58,592 bases of DNA, from NCBI GenBank assembly GCA_023622945.1, contig JAMNYG010000184.1:1-58592 (forward strand), read 5' to 3'. Position 1 is the first letter of the stretch; every line of letters begins with the position of its first letter. The DNA comes from Bacillota bacterium (lineage in GTDB: Bacteria > Bacillota > Clostridia > Acetivibrionales > JAMNYG01). The notes under the pieces were generated by a model. It had not been told where the DNA came from. It saw only the letters and a program-made list of their open reading frames with translations, and did no database searches. Below, one piece after another: positions 15,437-25,118 of the stretch. A program made the translations under genes and the position numbers.

Positions 15437-16549
15437 ATGTTTGAAAAGTTGAAATACTGGATCTGGATGAGCTCCGTGCCGGGTATGGGGGCAAAGAAAA
15501 AATATGACCTGGTGAACCATTTCGGCGATCCGGTAAACATCTGGAATTCTTCAAAAAGGGAACTCATGGATGTGCCCTTTTTAACTGAAGAAAACGTTAA
15601 TGCCCTTCTTGACCGGAATAAGAGGTCTGAAACCATGGGCATAATGGATGCGCTGTACAGAAATGGTATTAAGGCAATTACCATAAAAGACCCCGAGTAC
15701 CCGGACTGTTTAAGGAATATATATGACCCGCCCATAGTCTTATACTATAAAGGCAGGCTGGAGATCCGGCAGTTATCCATAGCCGTGGTTGGCTCACGAA
15801 GAGCAACATATTATGGGAAAAGTGTTGCAGAAAGAATATCGGCAGAGCTGGCCGCCTACGGTATTAACGTAGTAAGCGGAATGGCAAGGGGAATTGATTC
15901 AAGCGCCCACAGGGGAGCTTTGAAAGGTGGAGGAAGGACCATCGGAGTTATGGGATGTGGGCTTGACATAGTATATCCTCCTGAAAATAAGGAGCTTGCC
16001 GAACGCATAACCGAATCGGGAGCACTGGTATCGGAATATGTACCCGGCACAGCTCCCCTGCCTGCGAATTTTCCGGCAAGAAACAGGATCATAAGCGGAA
16101 TTTCCCAGGGAGTTCTGGTGGTTGAAGCAGGAGAAAAAAGCGGTTCCCTGATAACCGTCGGGTATGCTCTGGAACAGGGGAGGGAAGTTTTTGCAGTGCC
16201 CGGTAATATCAACAGCATCAGCAGCGCAGGTACCAACAGACTGATAAAGGAAGGAGCCAGGCTTGTTACCTCTGCAGAGGATATATTGGAAGAATTTAAC
16301 CTGATTGATAATCTAAATCAAAAAAAGGAAGGTGAAAGGGTAAAAACTGTTCAGAAATCAATTTTCAGCGCTCTTGATGAAAAGGAAAGAATGATCGCCG
16401 AATGCCTGCTGGAAGGGCCGATGCATATTGATTTGCTTGTGAGACAATGCAAAATGGAAATGCAGTCTCTCAACACCACACTGGTAATGATGGAATTAAA
16501 AGGTCTGGTGGAAATGCTGCCGGGAAAGCACTACAGGTTGAGGATATAA
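15437..16549 (+). CDS. dprA: DNA-processing protein DprA
   Basis: A 370-residue DprA/Smf protein, which loads RecA on single-stranded DNA during transformation. Visible parts: an N-terminal SAM/HhH-like region (MFEKLKYWIWMSSVPGMG), the extended Rossmann fold with VVGSRRATYYGKSVAERI, GMARGIDSSAHRGAL and VYPPENKELAERI, the FPARNRIISGIS motif, and a C-terminal winged-helix (ECLLEGPMHIDLLVRQC). ATG 15437 is chosen because AAAGGAGG is 5-7 nt upstream; a TTG at 15419 overlapping comM is less likely. It follows comM and precedes topA, the common order in this class. Confidence 0.93.
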   Translation: MFEKLKYWIWMSSVPGMGAKKKYDLVNHFGDPVNIWNSSKRELMDVPFLTEENVNALLDRNKRSETMGIMDALYRNGIKAITIKDPEYPDCLRNIYDPPIVLYYKGRLEIRQLSIAVVGSRRATYYGKSVAERISAELAAYGINVVSGMARGIDSSAHRGALKGGGRTIGVMGCGLDIVYPPENKELAERITESGALVSEYVPGTAPLPANFPARNRIISGISQGVLVVEAGEKSGSLITVGYALEQGREVFAVPGNINSISSAGTNRLIKEGARLVTSAEDILEEFNLIDNLNQKKEGERVKTVQKSIFSALDEKERMIAECLLEGPMHIDLLVRQCKMEMQSLNTTLVMMELKGLVEMLPGKHYRLRI

Positions 16550-16597
16550 TTTAATTGAAAGATACTGAGTTTTCTTTTAAAATGTATTAATATATGA

Positions 16598-16625
16598 TTG
16601 TGATTGTCATAATATTTGATATAAG
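16598..16625 (+). promoter_or_regulatory. Candidate promoter for topA-trmFO
   Basis: TTGTGA (16598-16603), 16-bp spacer, TATAAG (16620-16625), ending 41 bp before the topA ATG. Consensus match only. Confidence 0.35.
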
Positions 16626-16666
16626 AGCAAACCTCATTATAAACGCTACATATTTGGAGGAACAAA

Positions 16667-18760
16667 ATGGCTGAATATTTGATAATAGTTGAGTCACCTG
16701 CAAAAACCAAAACCATAAGCAAATTTCTCGGCAAGAACTATAAAGTGGAAGCTTCCATGGGCCATGTAAGGGATTTGCCAAAAAGCCAGATGGGGGTTGA
16801 TATAGAAAATAATTTCGAACCCAAATACATCACTATAAGAGGAAGAGGAGAAGTTATCTCCCGGCTCAAGAAGGAAGCCAAAAACGCAAAGAAAGTTTTC
16901 CTTGCCACAGACCCGGACCGTGAGGGAGAAGCTATATCGTGGCATCTGGCCTATCTGCTCAATATTGATGAAAAGGAAAAGTGCAGGATAACATTTAATG
17001 AGATAACAAAAAACGCAGTTTTAAATGCATTAAAATCTCCAAGACCGATAAACATGGATCTGGTTGATGCCCAACAGGCCAGAAGAGTACTGGACAGGAT
17101 TGTGGGATATAAAATAAGTCCCATTCTCTGGGAAAAAGTTAAAAAAGGCCTAAGTGCGGGTAGGGTTCAGTCGGTTGCAACAAGGCTTATTTGCGACAGG
17201 GAAGACGAAATCAGCAACTTTATACCCGAAGAATACTGGACCATCACCGCCAGGCTTTCAAAAGCCAAATCCGGGAAAATATTTGAAGCCAGATTTTACG
17301 GCACCGATACCGAAAAGATTGAGCTGAAAAATGAAGAACAGGTAAGCGGTATTATTGAGGCTGTTGAGAAAGGCGAGTATATTGTTCAGAAAGTTAAAAA
17401 AGGCGAAAAGAGGAAAAACCCTGCACCTCCTTTTATAACCAGCACTTTGCAGCAGGAAGCTTCCAGAAAGCTGGGCTTTACCACCAGGAGGACCATGACG
17501 GTAGCCCAACAGCTGTATGAAGGTGTGGAAATAAAAGGTTCCGGCGCTGTTGGACTGATAACATATATGCGTACCGATTCAACCAGGGTTTCTGCTGAAG
17601 CCCAGCAGGAAGCAAGAAAGTATATTGAAAGCAGATACGGAGTCCAGTACCTGCCTGCCGAACCCAGAATATACAGCAGCAAATCCTCGGCACAGGATGC
17701 TCATGAAGCGATCAGGCCGACAAATGTAATGCTTACTCCGGATTCAATAAAGGATTCATTGAGTTCAGAACAATACAAGCTGTATAAGCTCATATGGGAA
17801 AGATTTATTGCAAGTCAAATGGCTTCTGCCGTTTATGACACTTTAAGCGTGGATATAGAGGTCTCAGGGTATATCTTTAAGGCCAACGGATCACAGGTCA
17901 GGTTCCCTGGCTTTATGGCAGTCTATACAGAAGGAAAGGATGAAGAATCGAAGGATGAAGATTTAAGGGAAGAAAATATGGATATACCTGATCTTGAGGA
18001 AGGAGAAAAACTCAGGCTGAAAAAACTTGAGCCTGAACAGCATTTTACAAAGCCTCCTCAGAGGTATACAGAGGCAACCCTTGTAAAAGCCCTGGAGGAA
18101 AAAGGCATCGGAAGGCCCAGTACATATGCTCCCATCATATCAACGATATTGGCCAGAGGTTATGTTGAAAAGGACAAAAAATTCTTGGTTCCGACAGAGC
18201 TTGGAAAAATTGTTACCGACATCATGAAGAAGCATTTTGCCGAAATAGTTGATGTGCAGTTTACGGCTCAGATGGAAAAAAAGCTGGACGATATAGAAAC
18301 GGGACAAAAAAAATGGGTGGAAATAGTAGAAGAATTTTACAGACCTTTTGAGAGGATTCTTAAGGAAGCGAAAGCCAAGATTGACAATGTGGAAATTCCC
18401 CAGGAAGTTACTGATATCAAGTGTGAGAAATGCGGAAGGAACATGGTGGTAAAGAGCGGAAGATACGGGAAGTTTCTGGCCTGCTCAGGTTTTCCGGAAT
18501 GCAGGAATACACGGCCAATTTTAGAGGAAGCAGGCGTTAACTGCCCTCTTTGCGGCGGTAAAGTTCTGGTCAAGAAAAGCAGGAGAGGTAAGAAATATTA
18601 CGGATGTGAGAACAACCCGCAATGCAGCTTCATGACATGGGATAAACCCCTGGGCGAGAATTGTCCCAAATGCGGAAGCTTTCTTGTGGAAAAATACTCA
18701 CAGCATAAGCGGTTGATAAAATGCAGCAGTGAAACTTGTGACTATTCCAAAAAGGAGTAA
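16667..18760 (+). CDS. topA: DNA topoisomerase I (type IA)
   Basis: A 697-residue type IA topoisomerase that relaxes negative supercoils. The Toprim domain begins at residue 1 (YLIIVESPAKTKTISKFLG) with the acidic triad TDPDREGEA (81-89). The active-site Tyr is Tyr300 in GLITYMRTDS. The core also shows AQQARRVLDRIVGYKISP and GIGRPSTYAPIISTI. Three C-terminal Cys4 zinc ribbons are visible: CEKCGRNMVVKSGRYGKFLACSGFPEC, CPLCGGKVLVKKS...CENNPQC and CPKCGSFLVEK...CSSETC. Length is typical for Firmicutes. It precedes trmFO by 6 bp, so the two are cotranscribed. Confidence 0.97.
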   Translation: MAEYLIIVESPAKTKTISKFLGKNYKVEASMGHVRDLPKSQMGVDIENNFEPKYITIRGRGEVISRLKKEAKNAKKVFLATDPDREGEAISWHLAYLLNIDEKEKCRITFNEITKNAVLNALKSPRPINMDLVDAQQARRVLDRIVGYKISPILWEKVKKGLSAGRVQSVATRLICDREDEISNFIPEEYWTITARLSKAKSGKIFEARFYGTDTEKIELKNEEQVSGIIEAVEKGEYIVQKVKKGEKRKNPAPPFITSTLQQEASRKLGFTTRRTMTVAQQLYEGVEIKGSGAVGLITYMRTDSTRVSAEAQQEARKYIESRYGVQYLPAEPRIYSSKSSAQDAHEAIRPTNVMLTPDSIKDSLSSEQYKLYKLIWERFIASQMASAVYDTLSVDIEVSGYIFKANGSQVRFPGFMAVYTEGKDEESKDEDLREENMDIPDLEEGEKLRLKKLEPEQHFTKPPQRYTEATLVKALEEKGIGRPSTYAPIISTILARGYVEKDKKFLVPTELGKIVTDIMKKHFAEIVDVQFTAQMEKKLDDIETGQKKWVEIVEEFYRPFERILKEAKAKIDNVEIPQEVTDIKCEKCGRNMVVKSGRYGKFLACSGFPECRNTRPILEEAGVNCPLCGGKVLVKKSRRGKKYYGCENNPQCSFMTWDKPLGENCPKCGSFLVEKYSQHKRLIKCSSETCDYSKKE

Positions 18761-18766
18761 GCCTGT

Positions 18767-20101
18767 ATGCAGAAAATAAAAGGGCATGTTAATGTAATAG
18801 GAGCCGGCCTTGCCGGTTGCGAGGCAGCATGGCAGATAGCCAGGCGAGGTATTGACGTAAGGCTTTATGAGATGAAACCACACAAATATTCACCTGCACA
18901 CAGTCTTGAGACTTTTGCCGAGCTTGTGTGCAGCAATTCACTGCGTTCCGATCAAATTGAGAATGCCGTCGGATTGCTGAAGGAAGAAATGAGGATTCTG
19001 GATTCAATCATCATGAAATGTGCCGATCTAACCAGGATACCTGCAGGAGGAGCCCTGGCAGTAGACAGAAAAGGTTTTTCAAAAGCGGTTACCGATATGA
19101 TAAGAAGCTGCAGGAACATAGAGGTCATCGAAGGAGAAGTAAAAGAACTTCCGGAAGGAAGCATTTCCATCATTGCGACAGGACCTCTTACTTCAACGGC
19201 ATTTTCAGAGTATCTGGGCAGGATGCTGGGAGAAGACTACCTGTACTTTTTTGATGCGGCTGCTCCCATAGTGACGTATGAATCCATTAATCCGGAAAAA
19301 ACTTTCAGAGGTTCCCGCTACAACCGGGGTACAGATGACTATATAAATTGTCCCATGAATAAAGAGGAATACGAGCATTTCTGGGAAGAACTGATAAATG
19401 CAGAAGTTGCTGATGTCAAAGATTTTGAAAAGAACCTGGTTTTTGAAGGCTGCATGCCCATTGAGACCATGGCAATGAGGGGAAGGGACACATTGAGGTT
19501 CGGTCCCTTAAAACCTGTCGGCCTGATAGACCCCTCTACGGGAAAAGAACCTTATGCGGTGGTTCAGTTAAGACAGGATAACAGTGAAGGTACGTTATAT
19601 AATATGGTCGGCTTTCAGACACGTTTGAAATGGCCGGAGCAAAAAAGGGTTTTCAGGCTGATTCCCGGGCTTGAGAATGCAGAATTCGTAAGATACGGCG
19701 TAATGCACAGGAACACTTATATAAACTCTCCAAAGCTTCTCAATCCCGACTACAGCCTCAGAGCCGACAAAAATATATTTTTTGCCGGACAGATAACAGG
19801 CGTTGAAGGGTATGTTGAATCAGCAGCCTCAGGATTGGTGGCAGGTATAAATGCTGCCATGTCCATGCTTGGCAGAGAAAGGGTATTTTTCCCTGCGACA
19901 ACTGCCATTGGAGCTCTGGCAAATTATATTTCCGACAACAGCATAAGGAATTTTCAGCCCATGAATGTTAACTTCGGAATCATGAAAGGGCTGGAAACCC
20001 GTATAAAGGATAAAAGAAAAAAGAACCTGGAAATTTCACAAAGAGCCCTTTCGGTTATAAGGGAGATAGCATCCGGCATTTCTGACAGCTTCACTCCTTA
20101 G
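18767..20101 (+). CDS. trmFO: Methylenetetrahydrofolate-tRNA-(uracil-5-)-methyltransferase TrmFO
   Basis: A 444-residue folate- and FAD-dependent enzyme that methylates U54 in the T-loop of tRNA. The FAD-binding dinucleotide fold is at the start ([21 protein letters not shown]). Family signatures follow: [28 protein letters not shown] with the conserved Cys, [46 protein letters not shown] and [23 protein letters not shown]. Length is usual. It sits downstream of topA as in Bacillus; the xerC-hslVU-codY genes that follow there are absent, and the flagellar cluster starts 236 bp on. Confidence 0.96.
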   Translation: MQKIKGHVNVIGAGLAGCEAAWQIARRGIDVRLYEMKPHKYSPAHSLETFAELVCSNSLRSDQIENAVGLLKEEMRILDSIIMKCADLTRIPAGGALAVDRKGFSKAVTDMIRSCRNIEVIEGEVKELPEGSISIIATGPLTSTAFSEYLGRMLGEDYLYFFDAAAPIVTYESINPEKTFRGSRYNRGTDDYINCPMNKEEYEHFWEELINAEVADVKDFEKNLVFEGCMPIETMAMRGRDTLRFGPLKPVGLIDPSTGKEPYAVVQLRQDNSEGTLYNMVGFQTRLKWPEQKRVFRLIPGLENAEFVRYGVMHRNTYINSPKLLNPDYSLRADKNIFFAGQITGVEGYVESAASGLVAGINAAMSMLGRERVFFPATTAIGALANYISDNSIRNFQPMNVNFGIMKGLETRIKDKRKKNLEISQRALSVIREIASGISDSFTP

Positions 20102-20217
20102 AAGCCCAATGCCCATCTTATATATTTTCGTATTTTATTTTTCATGTTTTGGGGTAAAAAAATGTTGGTACATTCCTAAACGTTACAATTAGTTTACAAT
20201 TATATTACATTTTTCAG

Positions 20218-20246
20218 TTGTCTTTTTTGTCGTGTTATGGTAATAT
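20218..20246 (+). promoter_or_regulatory. Candidate sigmaA promoter of the fla/che supercluster
   Basis: TTGTCT (20218-20223), 17-bp spacer, TAATAT (20241-20246), about 90 bp upstream of flgB, in the only sizeable gap before the operon. No terminator is obvious after trmFO, so some read-through is possible. No sigma28-type motif (TAAA / GCCGATAA) was seen here. Confidence 0.4.
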
Positions 20247-20337
20247 TTATCTATAAATGTGGAATATTATGTATTTAAATACAATGTTAAAGAAACAAAC
20301 ACATAAATCACTAATATTTCCAATAAAAGGAGTTGCC

Positions 20338-20751
20338 ATGATCGACAGGATTCTCAACAGAACAAAAATATTGGAAAAAGCTCTTGACGGTGCCTGGCTG
20401 CGAAATGAAGTCATCGCTCATAACCTGGCCAACGTAGACACTCCGGGTTACAAAAGGAAAACCGTCAATTTTGAGGAGTATCTCAGCAAAGCTCTGGATG
20501 AAAAAAGTTTCAAAGGCAACATGACACATCCCCGTCATATTCCTATTGGTGCAAGCAGGCTGGACAAAATCACATTTAAGGTAACGGAGGAGCACTCATC
20601 CTCCGCAGTAAGGCTGGACGGAAACAATGTGGATATAGAAAATGAAATGGCAGCCATGGCCAAAAACACAATACAGTATAACACGCTGATTCAGAGCCTT
20701 TCAGGACGCTTCAAGGCTTTGAAGACTGTCATAAGTGAAGGGAGAAGATAG
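20338..20751 (+). CDS. flgB: Flagellar basal-body rod protein FlgB
   Basis: A 137-residue proximal rod protein, exported by the flagellar type III system and assembled in the periplasm/wall zone. The flagellar rod motif NEVIAHNLANVDTPGYKRKTVNFEE-type sequence is at residues ~22-45 (HNLANVDTPGYK), and the C-terminal helix is NTIQYNTLIQSLSGRFKALKTVI. ATG 20338 has AAAGGAG 7 nt upstream; longer in-frame starts are without support. First gene of the supercluster, 3 bp before flgC. Confidence 0.94.
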   Translation: MIDRILNRTKILEKALDGAWLRNEVIAHNLANVDTPGYKRKTVNFEEYLSKALDEKSFKGNMTHPRHIPIGASRLDKITFKVTEEHSSSAVRLDGNNVDIENEMAAMAKNTIQYNTLIQSLSGRFKALKTVISEGRR

Positions 20752-20754
20752 TGT

Positions 20755-21198
20755 ATGGGTTATTTCAGTTCCATTGACATAGGAGCCTCAGCCCTTACCG
20801 CGCAAAGGCTGCAGATGGATTTGATAGCACAAAACATTGCCAATGCAAATACCACGCGCACCGAACACGGTACGCCTTACAGAAGAAGGGTGGCAATATT
20901 TGAAGAACGTACCCTTAAGGCTCCGTTTTCACGTTACTTATCCGAAAGCAGCAGGAAAATGCTTGCTGACAACGGTGTAAGGGTGGCAAGAATAGTAGAG
21001 GATCCGTCGCCTTTCAACAGGGTTTACGATCACGGTCATCCTGATGCAGGACCTGACGGCTATGTCCTGATGCCAAACGTAAATATTATAACCGAAATGG
21101 TAAATATGATTGCCGCCAACAGGGCTTATGAGGCCAATGTTACATCCATAAACACATCCAAGAGCCTTGCCCTTAAGGCACTTGAAATAGGAAGATAA
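20755..21198 (+). CDS. flgC: Flagellar basal-body rod protein FlgC
   Basis: A 147-residue rod component. The N-terminal rod motif is DIGASALTAQRLQMDLIAQNIANANTT-type (LIAQNIANANTTRTEHG), followed by PYRRRVAIFEE. The conserved C-terminal part reads YVLMPNVNIITEMVNMIAANRAYEANV, which together with the N-terminal helix forms the coiled coil needed for rod packing. The start ATG 20755 comes four bases after the flgB stop, with GGAG inside the flgB 3' end, so translation is coupled. Length is normal. Confidence 0.95.
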   Translation: MGYFSSIDIGASALTAQRLQMDLIAQNIANANTTRTEHGTPYRRRVAIFEERTLKAPFSRYLSESSRKMLADNGVRVARIVEDPSPFNRVYDHGHPDAGPDGYVLMPNVNIITEMVNMIAANRAYEANVTSINTSKSLALKALEIGR

Positions 21199-21217
21199 TT
21201 TTTGAACGGAGGAAGTT

Positions 21218-21526
21218 ATGGCAGTGAATACAATCAGCGGAATAAATCCCGTTTTTTCGAACATTTCCATTGGAGAAAATTCAAAAGTCAATCAGGGGAC
21301 AGCCAATTTACCGTTTTCAGAAATTTTCAGAAATGCCTTGGAAAATGTCAGCAGGTTGGAGTTGGAATCCCAGGCTTTGGCAAACGCTTTTGCGTTAGGT
21401 AAGACCGACAACATACACCAGGTTATGATCGCTGCAGAAAAGGCCGATATTGCCCTGCAGTTCACCTTGCAGATCAGAAACAAGATTTTGGACGCATACA
21501 ACGAAATCATGAGGATGCAAATATAA
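21218..21526 (+). CDS. fliE: Flagellar hook-basal body complex protein FliE
   Basis: A 102-residue FliE, the adapter between the MS-ring and the rod. The conserved half is the C-terminal segment: FSEIFRNALENVSRLELES, then TDNIHQVMIAAEKADIALQ and LQIRNKILDAYNEIMRMQI. The N-terminal 35 residues are variable, as is usual. ACGGAGG lies 7 nt before the ATG. It is followed by a 173-bp spacer, the longest within the first part of the operon, in which I see no gene, clear terminator or riboswitch. Confidence 0.93.
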   Translation: MAVNTISGINPVFSNISIGENSKVNQGTANLPFSEIFRNALENVSRLELESQALANAFALGKTDNIHQVMIAAEKADIALQFTLQIRNKILDAYNEIMRMQI

Positions 21527-21699
21527 AAATAAAATAATGCCGAACTTTTTAAACCCACTTTGCCAGGAGACTTTTTACAAATGAAATTTTCTTTTTAAGA
21601 TATATTGCAGGCAGGGGTTGATACTTAGAAAAAGATTTGATCTCCTGCTGACTGATTTCTACTAATGATAATACCTGCTGAAAGGGGTGCTAAACATAC

Positions 21700-23295
21700 A
21701 TGCCTGAAGTGTTTACACGGTTGCAGAGGCAGCTTGCAGAGTATTGGAAGAAACTGGAGAAGTCACAAAAGATCCGTATCTACATTACCTCTGTAATAGT
21801 AGTCATTTCCATCGCCGCCGGGATATTCATGATGACCCGGCCCAATCATGTGGTTCTCGTCAGAAATGCCGACCCTAAAGAAATCAAAGAAATGCAAACC
21901 ATCCTGGATAAGAGCGGTATCTGGAATGATGTTAGAAACGGAAACCTTATTGTCAATGCCAAGGACAGTGACAGAGCCCACTTCGAGTTAGGGGCTGCAG
22001 GTTACCCTAAGGGCGGCATGACTTTTGCAGATGCATTTCAGCTCATAGGATTCAATACCACCAACGATGATAAAAAGCAAATCTGGAGTCAATATCAAAA
22101 AGCCAGCCTGGAGGCTCAACTTGAGATGTTTGAGGATGTGGAAGACGCAAAAGTTGAGCTTGCCATCCCTGAAAAATCCTTTTTTCTGACTCGTGACGGA
22201 GAGGAACAGAAACCTTCAGCTGCAGTAACCATAGTGCCTAGGGGAGGCAGCATTAAACCCAGCCAGGTGGAAGGCATAGTGATGATTGTTTCAAGGAGCG
22301 TTGTAGGATTGGACCCGGAAAATATAGTTGTGGTTGATAACCACGGGAATGTCTACAACAACAAGGCAGTGGACCAGGTGGCTGAAGCTACCAACACCCA
22401 GTTTGAAATGCAGCTCAAGGTTAAGAACATGCTGGAAAAGAACGTAAGGGATATGTTCAGCGGCCAGTTTGACAGCTTTGATGCCATAAGGGTTGTGGCA
22501 AATCCCGTGCTGGATTTTAACAAACAGAAATCCCAGATACAGGATGTTACTAACGGAACAGGTCTGGACGGAGGAGCTCTTATAAGCCAGCATACCATAA
22601 AGGAAGAGCTTACCAACGGTACCATGGATTCAGCAGGTGCTCCTGGTCTGGACAGCAATCCCGGTGATATAAATTCTCCTTCATATCAAATTGCAACAGG
22701 AGAAAACGGTAATTATAAAATGACCGAAACAATGCAGAATTTTGATTATAAAAGGATATTTACCGAAGAGGAAAAAGCCCTGGGCGTCATGGATGCTGAA
22801 AAATCATCCATGACCGTGACACTTCTTTACGGAAACAGGGTACAGGACGACAGCCTTATAACCGAAGAACTCATGAACCAGATAAAGATGGATGTAAGCC
22901 GAGCCACGGGAATTCCTGTTCAAAACATCTCCGTAAGCAAGTATAAGCAAGCTGCACCTCAGGTTTACCAGCCTACCCTTTCAGATAAGGTGAGAAATCT
23001 TGTGGAAACTTACGGATTCCTTGCATTAATGGTGTTACTGACAATTGCCCTTATGGCTACAGTCCTCATCAGGAGGAAACAAGCAGAAGAACCTGCGCTT
23101 GAACTGGCTGCGGCAGGTATGGAAGCAGTGCCCACCGGAGTGGAACTTGCCACCGAAGAAACCTCTGAAACTTTGCCCGAAATAGATTTGGAGGAGAAAT
23201 CGGAGGTTAAGAAGCAAATCGAAAAACTGGTAAAACAGAAACCGGAGGCTGTTGCACAGCTTCTCAGAAATTGGCTTTCAGAGGACTGGGACTAA
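21700..23295 (+). CDS. fliF: Flagellar M-ring protein FliF
   Basis: A 531-residue MS-ring subunit embedded in the cytoplasmic membrane. It has two transmembrane helices (about 26-46, IYITSVIVVISIAAGIFMM, and about 436-455, FLALMVLLTIALMATVLI) bracketing the periplasmic ring-building motifs: the YscJ-like domain with GAAGYPKGGMTFADAF, EDAKVELAIPEKSFF, and a second domain with NPVLDFNKQKSQIQ. The C-terminal cytoplasmic tail (KQKPEAVAQLLRNWLSED) is the FliG-binding segment. RBS GAAAGGGG precedes ATG 21700. Length is typical. Confidence 0.95.
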   Translation: MPEVFTRLQRQLAEYWKKLEKSQKIRIYITSVIVVISIAAGIFMMTRPNHVVLVRNADPKEIKEMQTILDKSGIWNDVRNGNLIVNAKDSDRAHFELGAAGYPKGGMTFADAFQLIGFNTTNDDKKQIWSQYQKASLEAQLEMFEDVEDAKVELAIPEKSFFLTRDGEEQKPSAAVTIVPRGGSIKPSQVEGIVMIVSRSVVGLDPENIVVVDNHGNVYNNKAVDQVAEATNTQFEMQLKVKNMLEKNVRDMFSGQFDSFDAIRVVANPVLDFNKQKSQIQDVTNGTGLDGGALISQHTIKEELTNGTMDSAGAPGLDSNPGDINSPSYQIATGENGNYKMTETMQNFDYKRIFTEEEKALGVMDAEKSSMTVTLLYGNRVQDDSLITEELMNQIKMDVSRATGIPVQNISVSKYKQAAPQVYQPTLSDKVRNLVETYGFLALMVLLTIALMATVLIRRKQAEEPALELAAAGMEAVPTGVELATEETSETLPEIDLEEKSEVKKQIEKLVKQKPEAVAQLLRNWLSEDWD

Positions 23296-23310
23296 AAAGG
23301 AGTGGTAATT

Positions 23311-24333
23311 TTGGCAAGAGGGCACACAGTAAAAAGTGAACGTACCGGCAGGGAAAAAGCTGCAATGTTGCTGATTACACTGGGACCTGAAAAATCAGCG
23401 GAAATATTCAAGCATTTAAAGGAAGAGGAAATAGAGCAGCTGACGCTTGAAATAGCCAATATCAGGACTGTGACTCCCGAAGAAAAGGAAAAGGTTCTTG
23501 AAGAGTTCTATCAAATATGCCTTGCACAGGAATATATTGCAGAAGGCGGAATTGACTATGCCAAGGAGATACTGGAAAAAGCCCTTGGCACTCAGAAAGC
23601 CCTTGAGATCATAAACAGGCTGACGGTTTCTTTGCAGGTAAGACCTTTTGACTTTGTCAGAAAAGCCGATCCTTCTCAGCTTTTAAACTTCTTACAAATG
23701 GAGCATCCCCAGACAATAGCCCTGATACTGGCTTATTTAAAACCTGTTCAGGCAGCTACCATTCTTGCTGCCCTTCCTCCTGACAAGCAGGCGGATGTTG
23801 CCAGGAGGATTGCTACCATGGACAGGACCTCTCCTGAAGTAATAAAGGAAGTGGAAAGGGTACTTGAAAAGAAGCTTTCCGCTCTTGTCACTGAAGATTT
23901 CACGGCTGCAGGAGGAGTGCAATCCATTGTGGACATACTTAACTCGGTGGACAGGGGTACAGAAAAGCACATCATGGAAGCCCTTGAAATTGAGGATCCG
24001 GATTTGGCTGAAGAGATCAAGAAGAGGATGTTCGTATTCGAAGATATACTTACCCTGGACAATCGTTCCATACAGAGATTCCTCAGGGAAGTTGACAACA
24101 ATCTGCTCGCCCTGGCATTAAAAGGTGCCACCGAAGATGTTCGCAACGTTATTTTTGCAAACATGTCCAAACGCCTTGCTGAGATGATAAAGGAAGATAT
24201 TGAGTTCATGGGACCTGTAAGGCTTAAGGATATTGAAGAGGCCCAGCAGAAGATCGCAAACATCATACGCAAGCTTGAGGATGCAGGCGAGATTATTATT
24301 TCCAGAGGAGGAGGGGATGAAATAGTTGTCTAA
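23311..24333 (+). CDS. fliG: Flagellar motor switch protein FliG
   Basis: A 340-residue switch protein that contacts FliF, FliM and the stator, turning ion flow into torque. The N domain is TGREKAAMLLITLGPEKSAEIFKHL, the middle domain holds LQMEHPQTIALILAYLKPVQAATILAALP (the EHPQ motif that binds FliM), and the C domain has the charged torque helix DNRSIQRFLREVDNNLLALALKG. Start is TTG 23311, since AAAAAGGAG is 8 nt upstream and the product then starts MARGHTVKSERTG; the GTG at 23302 lies inside the ribosome binding site. Overlaps fliH by 8 nt. Confidence 0.95.
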   Translation: MARGHTVKSERTGREKAAMLLITLGPEKSAEIFKHLKEEEIEQLTLEIANIRTVTPEEKEKVLEEFYQICLAQEYIAEGGIDYAKEILEKALGTQKALEIINRLTVSLQVRPFDFVRKADPSQLLNFLQMEHPQTIALILAYLKPVQAATILAALPPDKQADVARRIATMDRTSPEVIKEVERVLEKKLSALVTEDFTAAGGVQSIVDILNSVDRGTEKHIMEALEIEDPDLAEEIKKRMFVFEDILTLDNRSIQRFLREVDNNLLALALKGATEDVRNVIFANMSKRLAEMIKEDIEFMGPVRLKDIEEAQQKIANIIRKLEDAGEIIISRGGGDEIVV

Positions 24334-25081
24334 TCGAGTACTGAAAAACTACCAGGTCAGCTTGGGTAAACCATTTTATATAAAATCCACTTTCAACTAT
24401 GAGCCACCGGACAGGCATCCTGATGAAATCCAGGAGAAGTCCTGCGATATCATGAAAGAGGAAACGGCAGACTACACCGGCATTCTGGAAGCTGCCCGCA
24501 AGGAAGCGGAGTACATAATTGAATCGGCAAAGGCAGAGGCATCGAAAATTAAAGCCAGGGCGGAAAAGGAAGCTGCAATCAGAGCAGCTGACATAGAAAA
24601 GGAAGCAGCTGAAAAGGGATACAGGCAAGGTGTCCAGGAAGCACAGAACCTATATGAAAGTATTTTGCAGGAAGCTCAGTCAATCAGGGAACAGGCAAAG
24701 GCAGAATACCGGCAGATGATGGAAGGCTTGGAAAGGGATTTTGTGGAGATAGTCCTTGCAATTGCCAGGAAAGTTATCGGAGAAGAAATCAGGCTTAACA
24801 AGGAAAACATTTTGCTTTTGATAAAGCACGCATTTGAAAAGTGCACAAATAAAGATGAAATTATTCTTAAAGTTTCGGCTTCCGATTATGAATATGTCAT
24901 GAAAAACAGGGATAAGCTCCTGAAGATGCTGGAAGGAGCCGAAGTTATCGAAATAAAGAAGGATCCGCATCTTAAGGATGCCTCGTGCATACTGGAAACT
25001 CCCCTTGGAAGCGTTAATGCAGGGGTTGAAACCAAGCTTGAAATGATTGAAGAAGAGTTTCTGAGAGCCGTAGGCGGATAA
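24326..25081 (+). CDS. fliH: Flagellar assembly protein FliH
   Basis: A 251-residue peripheral stalk-like protein that holds the FliI ATPase at the export gate. It is mostly helical: a coiled coil at about 50-140 rich in Ala/Glu/Lys (AARKEAEYIIESAKAEASKI, REQAKAEYRQMMEG) containing spaced small residues, then the conserved C-terminal VEIVLAIARKVIGEEIRLNKENILLLIKHAF and the VNAGVETKLEMIEEEF end. Start TTG 24326 overlaps fliG, with GAGGAGGGG upstream. Placed in the universal order fliG-fliH-fliI. Confidence 0.9.
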   Translation: MSNRVLKNYQVSLGKPFYIKSTFNYEPPDRHPDEIQEKSCDIMKEETADYTGILEAARKEAEYIIESAKAEASKIKARAEKEAAIRAADIEKEAAEKGYRQGVQEAQNLYESILQEAQSIREQAKAEYRQMMEGLERDFVEIVLAIARKVIGEEIRLNKENILLLIKHAFEKCTNKDEIILKVSASDYEYVMKNRDKLLKMLEGAEVIEIKKDPHLKDASCILETPLGSVNAGVETKLEMIEEEFLRAVGG

Positions 25082-25118
25082 AATCCATCATGCGGACACA
25101 TGACAGGCAGGGATTTCA

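Noticed and set aside
20102-20337. codY/hslVU-type genes between trmFO and flgB, as in Bacillus
   Set aside because: The 236-bp gap is AT-rich and has no coding frame; those genes are simply not here.
23748-24272. 174-codon minus-strand open frame inside fliG
   Set aside because: Antisense to a well-conserved FliG region, Ser/Ile-rich composition typical of a shadow frame, no ribosome binding site.
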